From Owenia fusiformis (taxonomy: Eukaryota; Annelida; Polychaeta; Sabellida; Oweniidae), in the NCBI GenBank assembly GCA_903813345.2, contig CAIIXF020000001.1, positions 14,465,915 to 14,529,914 of the forward strand: a DNA stretch of 64,000 nt. The letters are read 5' to 3'. A program made the position numbers and the translations under genes. Shown here piece after piece: positions 9,873 to 21,560 of this stretch. The notes beneath the pieces were generated by a model, which was not told where the DNA came from, ran no database searches, and saw only the letters and a program-made list of their open reading frames with translations. Every line of letters begins with the position of its first letter. Within the stretch, counting starts at the first letter, position 1.

Positions 9873-10719
9873 GGCCCAAATGCCATAATACGTCACTTCC
9901 GCTGAATAGTACCCTTTGCATTCGTTTGACTTCACTTCTTAAAAGAGAGCTTCGTCTTCACTCTTTCAAACTAAAATAAACCTGTGAACTCACCGCGCCA
10001 ATCAGTGTTCGTCGGCCAAATTTGACCGACGTTCTATATATGGTCATTCCTTCTGACGTCATCGTTGAGCCCGGAATTGACCAATGACATGCGCATATTT
10101 AATTAGAACGCATTTGGCGTGTGTTTCTTCAAGCTCGCTGAATGGTGGAAGAAAGGTCAGCGCATAGGTCAGAAGTGATTTATTACTCAAACTGTCACCG
10201 GTACCCGTCGTGGGTGCGGGGCTACTAAACTGTAATATGGTCTCTACTAGGCAGAGTGTAGTTTAACTAGACTCTGCACGCAGGGTAGCTGAATAGAAAA
10301 AAGTAGTTTTCAAAAATGAATGTAGTCCCAACACAATTGTGATCATGACGAGTCACTAGTATGTAGGTACAGTTGTCATCTTTTTGCAATGTCAACATGC
10401 CATTTCTTCTGAAAATGCGTTTACTTGGGTTATCTGAAGGAAAATTTCGAATCAAGTGGCGTATTAATTTTGCCTTCATTTTTGTGAATTTCAATTTCTG
10501 TCGGCAGAGAAAGGGGGTAGTGTCACAATTGACCAATTATTTCAAAAAGTAGATGTTTGGCCCCTATTGAGTTTAGTGTCAAAATGTAGCTTAGACATAG
10601 CTTTAGAACCTCAGATAGGCCAGTGAGGCCACATAAATCCATAACTCGAGATAAAAAGTCAGGCGTTTGCCCCTTTGCTCATTGACTAGTATGGTGACGT
10701 GAATTAGGGCAGTTTGGCC
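9873..10719 (+). mobile_element. Harbinger-like MITE copy C (right arm of the composite), interrupted
   Basis: Direct-orientation copy of the MITE at 8542-9010. It is about 460 bp once the nested 378-bp insertion and its duplicated target are removed. Differences from copy B are scattered substitutions and small indels, so the copies are related but not newly duplicated. Confidence 0.75.
9910..10287 (+). mobile_element. Nested 378-bp TIR element with 9-bp TSD
   Basis: It splits MITE copy C and is flanked by GCTGAATAG on both sides (9901-9909 and 10288-10296). Termini are short inverted repeats: left TACCCTTTGCA, right TGCACGCAGGGTA. A hairpin GCAGAGT...ACTCTGC sits close to the right end. 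An 8-9-bp duplication is typical of hAT, Merlin or Mutator-like transposases; the sequence does not decide between them. No coding capacity. Confidence 0.85.
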
Positions 10720-10895
10720 ATAAAGCCCCGGATGTCGTGTCGTTTCGTTTGGTACACAACTTAAGCCCCGGATATTAAATAAGCCCTCGCTTGAACGAGG
10801 CCATTTAATATGTATGTACCTTAGCCTCGTTCTGAAGAACTAATATTCCCTACACCCCAATTCTTTGTTTATTCCTCCTCCTGAACGAGGCCCTA
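10720..10895 (+). repeat. Remainder of the split D-terminus duplication
   Basis: Continues the second copy of the 178-bp tandem duplication after the composite insertion (AAAGCCCCGGATGTCGTGTC to CTCGTTCTGAAGAA). It then runs into TAATATTCCCTACACCCC and TTCCTCCTCCTGAACGAGGC, the uninterrupted version of the site hit by MITE copy A at 7298. Confidence 0.7.
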
Positions 10896-12384
10896 TAAAC
10901 ATGGAATATGCCTAAAGCAAATATCTAAATGTAACCCGAGTCCCATATTCACAATCACTCCGGATCCTCCATTTGAAAAGTGTTTGCCTCATTATTCATA
11001 AACGATTGTATATAGCAGTTCACACTTTCCAATTATTGTTTAATTTGATATTGTAACATTTAGGAACCATAACATTTTTCAATTAAGTCTTTATATGTTT
11101 CAAAAACCATCGACATTTACAAAACTATTAAGTCTGCCCTAGATATCTCAAGCGGCCCAGCGTGTTGTCCTTGTCTGATATATCATCTTTGCCTTGACAA
11201 ATTGTTACTTTTAATCTTAAGTCGTGTTACTTTCACGATATTCCCTCTTCGGTGTTCTCAATATTAGGTTAATACATCTTTGAATCCTTTGATTTCCTAG
11301 GAGATAAAACATAATGACATAATCCATAAAACATAAACGTTTTGACCCTGATAAGGTTAATATTTTTGTATGCGATCAGTTAACGCCTACATATGTTTTA
11401 AGAACAAATATAGATGGCATAACGCTAGTTTGTTGTTCTTTTTTCATTCTCATTTGTTAATGTGTAATATCGTCCTATTTAAGCTGAAAAATTCCAGTGC
11501 ATGTTGTATCATCGATACTCAAAATCACTACCCTGATACTCGGCACATCTTTTTGTTTTCAACGAGAAATATGTTTCTAGAAAGAAAATCATAGAAGGCC
11601 ATGATTTCAATAGGATGTAGGACATTATGTTCGCGGCTTTTTCAATAACGTCGTTCCAGATTATATAAAAAAGCTTCGACGAATTTCATGCAGAAGCATG
11701 ATTGACATTGTCCTGTGGCGTAGCCAGGATTTGACAGGAGGGGGTTCGAATATTTTCGGCAAATTTTTTTAGGAGCCACCTAACGATGAATTTGGTGAAA
11801 TTTGCTTAATCTCTGCCCAATTTGCTTAAACTTTGCCAAATTTGCTTAAACTATGCCTTTCTTGTTAAAACGATCTGCTCCACCCTTTGATCATATTATT
11901 AGGTGATGACAAGAAGGGGCAGAGCCCCAGAGCTTAAGAGTTAATCGATATAATTACGTCTCTTGCGTACCACCTATATTTGCGCAACTTCTCACCAGTT
12001 AGTTGTCGAAAATAACACGTCGTTGTAAAGTTTTAGTCGATGTGAGCATATTCATTACACCTTACTTTATCTTGATCAAAAATAACAAGCCATGATATAA
12101 ATCAAAACGCCAGAGATGAACTAATTATTATTCGAAGCGTGTTTCGAAGATTTTGAACCTCCATTGTTCGTCTGTCGATTTGACCAATCAGGACGATGTG
12201 TCTCCTCAATACAGATTTAATTACATGTTAGAAATATGTCTTCTTTGAACCCTCATCTTCGACTTCTAAGGTGTTATAACACAGAAGTTGGAGCAACTGG
12301 AGCCTTGTGAATCAACATGTGAACCCAGTGGTTATTCCCCCCATGGTGATGACGTACCTGTACAAATGACATTTTACACAATTA
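10896..12384. other. Mostly unassigned stretch
   Basis: AT-rich sequence without supported genes. It contains a repeat fragment near 11708-11790 starting GTGGCGTAGCCAGGATTT, whose complement ends another fragment at about 42185. A short degenerate tandem with the core AAATTTGCTTAAACTTTGCC lies at about 11798-11860. Confidence 0.45.
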
Positions 12385-12602
12385 CACTCCCCTCCAAAAG
12401 TTTGGTAACCGGAAGTTCTTATTGCATATCAACACTTGTTGGTGTTTGAATATTAACTTTGTTTATTAATTACAATAGTTTGGAAAATGACAACTTCGAT
12501 GATAATTTTTAATCCACCAAACGTACATGTAGATAGGCCATGAAGACAGGCACAAGTTATCTGAAAGTGGACATCCGAGTTCCAAACTTATGGAGGGGGG
12601 TG
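12385..12602. mobile_element. Tc1/mariner-type MITE, 218 bp
   Basis: Flanked by TA dinucleotides (12383-12384, 12603-12604). Inverted ends are CACTCCCCTCCAAAAGTTTGG and, in complement at the right, CACCCCCCTCCATAAGTTTGG. This TIR type recurs at 14189, 15692 and 17999. It is the shortest family member in the window and has no coding capacity. Confidence 0.85.
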
Positions 12603-14188
12603 TATATAAAGTTAATGCATTTCATACATTTTGCTGACATTTTACCATAATTATCTGTATTATATTTTAATGTTCATAGGCTAAACATATTCCTAATGTC
12701 TTCCTTTTAATCGGTGTAGAAGAACAAACAATGGCCTATTTCTGAATAAAGCCAAACATAATTTATTGTTCATGGTGCGTTTTTATGACTTATTTTATTT
12801 GCAATATGGCAATATCTGCAACTAAACACGACGCATTAACACGATCTTAATCATTTCTGCAATATCCACAAGTTTTTTCTGATACTTGCTCAGAAACCGA
12901 GTATGTTTTTTATGAAAATAGCGTAATTCCACGAGGAATCTCAATAAGGACAAACCTTATTTTGCGCGCAGCTTGAGAGGGGGATTGATGTCAGCAATTT
13001 CATTTTATGCTTTTGATGTTTTGTGGCTAGCACTTTACGAAAATTGGAAATAACAATATGATTGATGAATAAACATAATAGGACAGTATTATTGTCGTAG
13101 CTCATTGTAACATCATAAGGGGTCTTTAAGAATTAGATACATGCAGAATATTTATGAAAAAATAACGTCTGTGGGTTTTCCATCATTTTATGATAATCTA
13201 CTTATTCTTTAAAATCTGAAAAATAAAAAAAATATGCCATTTAATAACACAGAGATGTGTTCGATCAAGACTATGGAAATCCACAATAGCTGTGGTGTAT
13301 TCAAATATGCATTTTCTTGGCGAAATATACACTATAGCGCCTTGCCTAGACTTTTAAGCGATTTTATTTGATGACTTAGTACGAATACTTGAAAGCATAA
13401 AACACTTTATAATGCCAGTCAACAAATAAAAGCCTGTATATAAAACTGTTTTCGAATTTTCAAGCCATTTGAAAAAATACTGGATGCTATTAGCATGTCT
13501 TGAGAAGATGAAATCGAGTCACTTCGCACTTCTCGATGTTCTGATAATAAGATTTATGTTCTTATTGCAAAGCCAAAATTCATATTTATAAATTGGTCCC
13601 ATTGGCCAATAATTGTCATAAGTTAGGCCTAAATTAAACTTGCAATAGGTCGATTAAACACGTAAATTGCTTTCGATATTACATTTACCCAAGACAATCC
13701 ATCGAGAACACAATCATTTTGTATTGCACCAAAGACAAACGGTGTTTCCAAATTGTTTCTAAATTAGCCAATGATTGTGTAATCCAAGTTGATCTTGTAG
13801 ACTAAATGGAATGAGTGTTAGCGATAGCAAGATCGATTCTGTGTCTTTTCTGAAAGACTTAGCATCCACAAAGTTCAAGCAAGACCCAAAAGGGACATAA
13901 AATATTTTTTCCAGGGCTAGACATCCCAAGATTCGTGATATACTGATTTTAGAAAATTGATTTCTTAAATAAATTTTGAATATGAAATCCATTTTTGAAT
14001 AAGTTATTTTTGAAACAGTTCTTCAAAGTTCTTAAATTAATATTAAAAAGTTGTTTTTATATTCTATTAATCGTTCCTAGAATTTAAAAACATCATAGTT
14101 ACGACAGAAAGTTATCCGTCCCCTTCCTTGTGAGCGACGCCACAGATCGGGACAAAGTCAATGTTACCCTTTTCTTGTCAAATATGTA

Positions 14189-15056
14189 CACTCCCCTCCA
14201 TAAGTTTGGCAACCTTTTTTCTCCATTGAACTACGTGTTAAAGCCTCTTTACGTTTGAATTTTTATTTACTTAACCGGCGATGAAATAACTTATAATATT
14301 AATTGTAACGTAACTTGTCTTTATTTCCAATACCTCCAAATTTTCTCGATTTTTTCCCTCAATTACAATAGGTCGAAAAGTGATGATAAATTTGATGAAT
14401 TTTTGAAAATCGTCATTCCCATGTAATCCAATGGGAAATGGAGGGTTCGGGGCAAATCTGAAATAAGAATATCTTTTCAGTAACTAGATTCAGCAAAAAA
14501 TATTTTTATATAGAAAATTGAATTGTCTAACTTTTTTGAACACTAAGTGTTTAGTTTATTTGATGAATATTAAAGTTACAGCGCTTCAAAGTCATTTTTG
14601 AAAAGAATTTTTCGCCCCCTGTGTTATTTCAATGGGAGAGGTTTTTTGAAAAACAATTTTGACTTTAAAGCTCTATAACTTTGTTGAACCTGAAGAAACA
14701 TATCAATTTTTTGTTAAATAAAGTTAGCAAATTCAATTACCTGCCTAACTCGTTTTTTTTGCAAGGACTCGGATGGATGGATATTCTATCATATGACTTG
14801 CGGCAAACCTACCATTTCCCATTGGTTAACATGGAAATTTCGATTTTCAAAAATTCATCATCAATTTTCGACCTACTGTAATTGAGGAAAAAAATTGAGA
14901 AAATTTGGAGGTATTGGAATTAAAGTCAAATTACGTTTCCATCAATAGTATAAGTATTTTCACCGCAGGTTAAGTAAATAAAAATTCAAAGGTAAAGAGG
15001 CTTTAACACGTAGTTCAATGGGGGAAAAAAGGTTGCCAAACTTATGGAGGGGAGTG
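14189..15056. mobile_element. Tc1/mariner-type MITE with long inverted arms, 868 bp
   Basis: TA target duplication (14187-14188, 15057-15058). Termini start CACTCCCCTCCATAAGTTTGG and are inverted over a long distance. Both arms contain GTTGCCAAACTT, AACTACGTGTTAAAGCCTC, TTTGAATTTTTATTTACTTA and further matched blocks, so most of the element can fold into a hairpin. Open frames inside are accidental. Confidence 0.88.
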
Positions 15057-15691
15057 TAAGCTCGCGCACTGTTAAAAGTCGGTGTTTTTATTTTATTTTT
15101 AATTTCATTATCTATTGAGAATCAAGTTAAATAAAAGATAATACCGACTTGGGCAAGGCAAGTTATAATATTAGAAACAACTGCTAAATGACATGTATCG
15201 AGGAAACATTCATATTCATTTGTAAAATCACTGCCGTTGAAATTGAAAATATGACCCGCGTTCAATCCTCACACCGAGTATGTACGACATCTATTTTACT
15301 AACATTCCTTTTTTCAGAACATGAAGATCGGAAATATTTTTTTGCTTTTTTGCTTTTTGATATCTTCGAATTAATATCCAGTTTCAAATTTAAAGACATA
15401 TTTGGGTTAACAACAACACCATAAAATACAACGATATGATTTAAGTCCTACTTTCGTCCTAGATCCAGAAACATACGATGTGTGCCAATATTCAGTTCAA
15501 TTAATTTTACTGGTCAGCAGAAATAGGCATGATATACAATTACGTAATCGTTTTAAAATCAAACGAGTATTTAGAAGATTTAGTATTCATATTCTTTTAT
15601 ATCAAGAAATAACCTGCGACTCGTACAATTTTTATTGAATTTTTCCAATGTTTTACCCTTGAACAGAATTGATATATCATACATAAGCTTA

Positions 15692-16880
15692 CACTTCCCG
15701 CCATAAGTTTGGCAACCCTGATTCCCTCATGATCATTGGATAACATGCTAAAGCCTATTATGTTTGACATTTTATTTGCATAGTCTGTGAAGAAAAGACT
15801 ACTTTTAGGGCAGGGAACATAAATTAACTTCATTTGGAATACCTCCAATTTTTCTTAATTTTTTCAGCAATAACAATAGGTCGTATATTGATGACAAATC
15901 TGATGAAGTTTTGAAAATCGACATTCCCATGTTCACCCTATGCAGACAGAGCCTGTGGGAAATATTGGGTGCGGCGCAAATGAGCGGAGGGTGCGGAGCT
16001 AACGGTCATTTTTGAATTTAAAATAGGGGTATTTCTGAAACTATGGAGCTGCTCCGCACCCAATATTTAGAGGGGGCTCATATCTGAAAAACATTTCCGA
16101 ATTTTTATAAAATCACACTGATACTGCCTGGCTTCCAAGATGCAAAAATAATTTGTATAGATAGTGTACCTTGAACACCATTTTTTATGAATGCCGGGGA
16201 CTCCGTATTAAAAGGATAATTTCAAAATATATAGGTCTGGGAAAGGTTTAAGGCACACTGCGTCGCTATAGAATGAATTGCGCTACTATTTTCACAATTG
16301 TATTGATATTTGGTGTCAAATACACATATCTTGGTATATTCGAAGTCCCAAAACGGCTTAGTTCCAGAAATATCCCAAAATATTCAAAAATGACCGTTAG
16401 CTCCGCACCCTCCGCTCATTTGCTCCCCACCCAATATTTCCCACAGGCTCTGTCTGCATAGGGTGATGTTAAACCTATGGGAACTGATATGTTTGTCGCA
16501 AGGCATATTACATATATCCATCTATCCGAGTTCTCGCAAAAATACAAATTAGGTAGGAAATTGAATTTGCAAACTTTGTTTAACTTTATATGCCTCCAAA
16601 GTCAAAAATATTTTTCAAGAAACCTCTCCCATTGAAATAACACAGGGCGCGAAAATGATTCTCAACAATGACTTTGAAGCTTTGTAATTTTAATGTTCAC
16701 AAGGTAAACTTAACAGCCAGAAAACAAAAACATTTTTGGTGAAGCATTTACTAAATAGATATCCAGAAATCTGTTGAAGTATTTTCATCGCTGGCTCTGT
16801 AAATAAAAATTCAAAAATAAAGAGGCTTTACATGTAGTCCAATGAAGGAGTTAGGGCTGCCAAACTTATGGAGGGGAGTG
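15692..16880. mobile_element. Tc1/mariner-type MITE interrupted by another element
   Basis: TA-flanked (15690-15691, 16881-16882), with left end CACTTCCCGCCATAAGTTTGG and right end (complement) CACTCCCCTCCATAAGTTTGG. It is about 650 bp when the nested element at 15934-16465 is removed. The interior is collinear with the copies at 14189 and 17240. Confidence 0.85.
15934..16465. mobile_element. Nested TIR element, CAC ends, 5-bp TSD (family 2)
   Basis: A 532-bp insertion flanked by ATGTT on both sides (15929-15933, 16466-16470). The undisturbed host sequence in the sister MITE near 17820 has a single ATGTT (read in complement). Ends are CACCCTATGCAGACAG and CTGTCTGCATAGGGTG, part of inverted repeats of about 80 bp that continue through AGGGTGCGGAGCTAACGGTC. 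No transposase frame. CAC termini with a 5-bp duplication recall Transib, but 5-bp hAT groups are an alternative. Confidence 0.85.
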
Positions 16881-17128
16881 TATCTTATTTGATATTGATG
16901 AATTATTTGGTTTTAAGTAATTAATTTAGCGAGGCGTTCATGAGGAAATGCTCCAGCAATATTAGTTTCATTAGCTTTAATTCGGTGAACTAGAGGAACC
17001 CAAAAGTACATTCTTTCAGGAAAGCTATTTTTGCCAAGTTTTAATCTGAGGTTTCTCATACATATTATTTGTGCCGATCATTTGTTATATATATGGGTTT
17101 GTAATGGTTTGTGATAAATGTGATATGT

Positions 17129-17129
17129 T

Positions 17130-17166
<37 letters not shown>
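17129..17166. repeat. (TTG)n microsatellite
   Basis: About 12 uninterrupted TTG units. A poly-cysteine reading frame runs through it and is not a gene. Confidence 0.95.
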
Positions 17167-17239
17167 TTATTATCAAATATGTGATATGTGTGTTGTGATA
17201 ATTTTGATAGCATTGACCTACTTTAAAAGGCAGTATAGG

Positions 17240-17999
17240 ACAAAACTCCGTGTTAAAGCCTATTTATGCTTGAATTTTTACTTGCATAACCAGCGATGAA
17301 AATACTTATGATAAAGGGGGAAATGTAATTTGACTTCATTTACAATGCCTCTATGTTTTCCAGTTTTTCTCAATTACCATAGGTCGAAAATTTATGAAAT
17401 ATTTGATGGACTTTTGAAAATTGTCATTCCAATGTAAATCAATGAGAAATGGTGGGTTCGGGGCAAATCAGATTTCTGGATATCTATTCAGTAAATGCTT
17501 CATCAAAAATAATCTTCGAAAATTGAATTGTACTAGCTTTTTTTCACGCTAAGTGTTACGTGAACTTTTATTACAGGGCTTCAAAGTCATTTTGAAAATC
17601 ATTTTTGCCTCCTTTGTTATTTCATTGGGAGAGGTTTCTTGAAAAATAAAAACTTGACTTTGGAGGGAGCCCTATAACTTATTTGAACGTGAAGAAACAT
17701 ATCATTTTTGTTAAACAAAGTTTGCAAATTCAATTTTTACCAAACTTTTATAATTATTTGCGAGAACTCGGATTGATGGATATTCTGCCGTATGACTAGC
17801 GACAAACCTATCAGTTCCCATGGTTTAACATGGGAATATCGATTTTTAAAAACTTAATCAGATTTGTCATTATATCCGACCTATTGTTATCGTAGAAAAA
17901 ATGAGAAAAATGGAGGTGGTCGAAATTATGTTAATTTATATTTCAATCCAATGCAACTCAATGGGGGAGTTAGGGCTGCCAAACTTATGGAGGGGATTG
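17240..17999. mobile_element. Tc1/mariner-type MITE, left end lost
   Basis: The right end is intact (GCCAAACTTATGGAGGGGATTG followed in part by TA at 18000-18001). The left side starts inside the arm at CTCCGTGTTAAAGCCTATTT, lacking about 50 bp of the terminal repeat. The interior matches the copies at 14189 and 15692, including CCCATGGTTTAACATGGGAA, which gives the empty site for the nested element at 15934. Confidence 0.8.
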
Positions 18000-18001
18000 T
18001 A

Positions 18002-20250
18002 TAAAACAATAACCTGTTATGCCCAGCAAGTTGACTTGAAACTCACACAGTGACACCTATGTGTAAAGATATGAAAATGAAGCTATCAGATTTAGGAAAT
18101 ATACAGTAGTATTAATCAAATGTTTCGAAAATCAAAATTCGAGCCAAGTATAATTAAGAAATTAAAACACGCCTAAAATTGTAGAAAATCCTTGAGAAAT
18201 GAACTTGTCCAAAACACTTGTTTATATCGTGTCGTGACGACATGTTTTCATCAAATAAATCACAAAGAAATTGTTTTTGATTGTGTCTTAAAGACCATAT
18301 AAAATAAATATACATATATCATGTCGTGGGGACACAATGCAACATATAAACCGTTTTCAACACCATATTGTCTACACAACCTTTAATGTACTGATTAAAC
18401 CGGAAACCTCATTTTCCAGCATGTAAATAATTAAAGCTAAACATAATGAAAATAGAATATTATTGACTCTCGAAGTAATTAGTTTTTGTTCAAATATAGA
18501 AATCCAGTGAAATGAAATGGGAAATTGTTAATGCTATAACTCATTACCTAACCTTTTGGAGGAACAGAAAAATACAGAAATCTATATCAGACTTAGGATA
18601 CATTCAAAGATGCCATCATCCCAACTACCATCAGAAAGAGTGGGGTCCCCAATCAATACAACATGGTACGTCATAAGTTAAATGCACTTTTCTAGTGTTT
18701 ACTGATTATAAGATTTGGGCATGTCAGTTACGACTAAAACATCCCCAAGTGACATTTCTGCCATGATACGAATTAATTCTGGCAATGTAATGAAAATGTA
18801 ACCACCTCATTTGGCTCACACGATGCGGAGAAGATTTCTGCGATTATTAACATGCCTCAGTTTTAACCTTGTCCTTGGGCCGCAATAGACTAAATAACTC
18901 TACAGATAGCATTAATATGCAAGACTGATCCGATCCATCATGCACTCTTGGCGAGGAAACCCCATACGGCTAGTGATTTGACACGGAACAAGGAACACTA
19001 GACATAACAAATTTGACTACATGATCGCACGAGTAAACAACATCACCGCGCTCCGACCTCGATGTTGGATAGTACACATTTTTTACAATTTGCTTGTTTA
19101 TCTCTAAAACACCATCGGCCATGAGGACTTTGTTTTAATGATATTTATTCGGATATATCCTTATATGACCAATCCATCGTCGTTTTAGTAATGTATTAAC
19201 CATGCGTACTGGCTATAAGATAATTTCTCATAAGAGCCAGTACAGAAGATTTATAACTTACATCCCACACTGACTCTTATGAAAGGTAAATGGTCCACGA
19301 TCCATTTAGGTTTATACTATACTTTTCAACTGTAAAGTTCCTTGTATTGACTTTTCAAATATTGATAGGCTTTTTGTGCCACACTGGTTTTCGATAGCTT
19401 GCCAAGTGTCCATTCTTTAGAAACAATAGAAAAAGAATGTGGTCTTCTTTTGTTACAACTGTACATTCATTAAAATACTACAATTCATTATATTGCGTTT
19501 CTACCTATATCGAGTTTACTATCACTGGACGTATGGTTCTTATGTGACCATGATAACAATGTTCGATATCATGCAAGTAGTTGCGAAAGCGTTGTTTCAT
19601 TTCAAAATTTCAATCGCGAGTTTTGGTCTTATTTCCACAAAATTCAAAACAAAAAATAAGTGATCAAAATATTAGTTAAAATCTTTTGGATCTTCTAAAA
19701 GTTCAAGAATTTCGACTTAATGAAATGTTATGCAGAACTCAGCAGAAATCTTACTTTTAAGATGTTTAATAATTAAAAAATTGTCGAAAAAACGTACTTA
19801 CAAAAATTGAGTGAAATGTAAATATCTATCTAAAGATAATCTGTGGCGCATTTTTTATATAAATTAGCAATACCTTTATATCATTGTGTAAAATCAAGAT
19901 TATCTCGTCAATATCACTTTGCCATTTGTAGAATAACACTCATGACGCACCATGACTGGACATCATAAATCTTAGAACAGGCTTTCAAAAGATTTGTAAT
20001 TAGACTTCATGATTAGTAGTCTGTAAGTGAGTAACGTTGTACTCTGTAGTTTGTAAAAGATGAACATACATCCACATATCGATATTTTATGATATATTCT
20101 ACAAGGCCGTCTGGTCTAAAATATCTGCGTCGCCAAGGAATGTCCATATAGGCACGTGAAATAGTACAATGGCCTGGGTTTAAGCTATACCAACAAAATA
20201 CTTGTTTTGATGTACTACTGGATTTGTCAGGTTGAAATTATTCTACTGAC
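18002..20250. other. Unassigned stretch
   Basis: No supported gene. A short hairpin GTACTGGCT...AGCCAGTAC lies at about 19206-19243. A slightly GC-richer, non-repetitive block at about 18780-19070 has no usable open frame; it could be a noncoding conserved element, but nothing in the sequence proves that. Confidence 0.4.
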
Positions 20251-20590
20251 AAACATCTGATTCCAAATGGGGGCCTTAAGCACACTGACATATGAGTCTT
20301 AAAGTGTTTAGCACCCAGGTTTACGGTTATTCTTACTGTGAAAATTATTTTTTCATTGAAGAGCTGTGCCTCCTCATAGTTGATGGAGCTTTGAATGAAA
20401 TCCACTAGTGTGACTCAGTGATGCAATGGGAATTTGATGCACAGAGACACATTACGCTTGTCAAATAAAAATGAAAGATGTGACAAAAAGTATCAATTGT
20501 ACTTAAAAACAAAGAGTAGTGCCATGTCATAAATTGTACACAAAGTTTATGAGGCAGTTAAGATTGTATTTTCCATCAATAACAAAATAA
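20251..20590 (+). repeat. Dispersed repeat pair with 28498-28960
   Basis: Blocks GAGTCTTAAAGTGTTTAG, AGGTTTACGGTTATTC and GTTTATGAGGCAGTTAAGAT recur, diverged but in order, at 28498-28960. Both may be remnants of one old insertion or of a segmental duplication. Confidence 0.55.
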
Positions 20591-20733
20591 GCATCGCGTC
20601 CATAGCTCTTTTTGCAGGCAACAGAGGGGATTGCTACACTTGCAAAATGATTTTTAAATGATGATGGACATAAGGGAGGCATCAAATGTGCGATGTCGGA
20701 TCGGAAACTAAATAAATCTAGTTTTGACTTTGA

Positions 20734-20755
20734 CCCCCCCCCCCCAAAAAAAAAA
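20734..20755. repeat. C12A10 homopolymer junction
   Basis: Twelve C followed directly by ten A. This composition is prone to replication slippage and sequencing error. A dispersed repeat begins just after it. Confidence 0.9.
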
Positions 20756-20915
20756 CCGACTTCCGGTTTGAGAATTTGAAAATTTATTTATTTTTGTTTA
20801 TTCCTATCGTAGTTTGCTGGTTTTAACAACTATTGATATAATATAATCCATTGGAATGATCATGACGAAGAAAGCATCTGGTAAAATCTATATTTTTAAA
20901 CCATTCCAATGCATT
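20756..20915 (+). repeat. Dispersed repeat, sister at 45913-46060
   Basis: Starts ACTTCCGGTTTGAGAATT and includes GACGAAGAAAGCATC and TTTTTAAACCATTCCAA. All of these recur in the same order and orientation at 45913-46060. Preceded here by a C/A homopolymer and there by a T-rich run. Confidence 0.65.
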
Positions 20916-21109
20916 CCGATTCAAAATTGCAAAAATTGAAATGTTGAAATCTGTCGGATAGCAAATTGAAATTGCTTTGAACTTTCTCCCCGTAACTAGG
21001 TTTATTTAATTTCCGGGGAGGATTAGCGTTATTTCAAGGCTAGTGTACTATCCTTACTCGGTTTTTTTATTTCGTGGTATGAGGAAAGTAGTTCTATTAA
21101 ACATGTTTG

Positions 21110-21560
21110 GGGACTCCAATGCTAAAGAATCAAAAAAAAAGAATTCCATCAAGACCATGAAATTGTGTCAGAACATCCCAACAAAACAATGAATATGGGC
21201 GTCAAAAAAATTAAAAAAATTAATTCCATAAATACCATAGTCTTGTGTATCAAAAAACCCAATACATCCTAACTGAAACCCATCAAGAACATAAAACTGT
21301 GTTAAAACATCCCAACAAGACCATGAATTAAATAGATACCATAAACTTGTGTACCGAAATAGTCAAAAAGTGAATTCCATAAATGTTTTGATATTTTTTA
21401 TGTTTTTGATTTTTTGATATTTTTTATCAATGTTTTGACAATTTTAGACTTTACCCAAGTTCTGGATATATCATTTTTTGATTTTTTATAAATGATTTGA
21501 CAGTTTTTATATTTTTGATACATATAAACGTTCCATAAATTCATCGCAATGTGAATCAAA
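21110..21560. repeat. Low-complexity block with degenerate short repeats
   Basis: Repeated fragments such as CCCAACAAAACAATGAAT / CCCAACAAGACCATGAAT and TTTTTGATATTTTTTATG. A diverged simple-sequence region with no coding potential. Confidence 0.6.

Larger units (their letters stand above)
8542..10719 (+). mobile_element. Composite Harbinger-like element (two MITE copies moved as one)
   Basis: A 2,178-bp insertion bounded by ATA on both sides (8539-8541 and 10720-10722). The empty site GATCATATAAAG is present 178 bp upstream and again, inverted, in the copy at 61 kb; both carry a single ATA. Outer ends are inverted: left GGCCCAAATGCCCTAATACG, right (complement) GGCCAAACTGCCCTAATTCA. It contains two direct copies of one MITE (8542-9010 and 9873-10719) around an ~860-bp spacer without coding sequence. 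Neither inner boundary pairs with its own outer flank as a target duplication. A 3-bp A/T duplication and GG-ended TIRs suggest PIF/Harbinger; this is inference. Confidence 0.75.

Noticed and set aside
17111-17299. Cysteine-run open frame
   Set aside because: Produced by the (TTG)n microsatellite.
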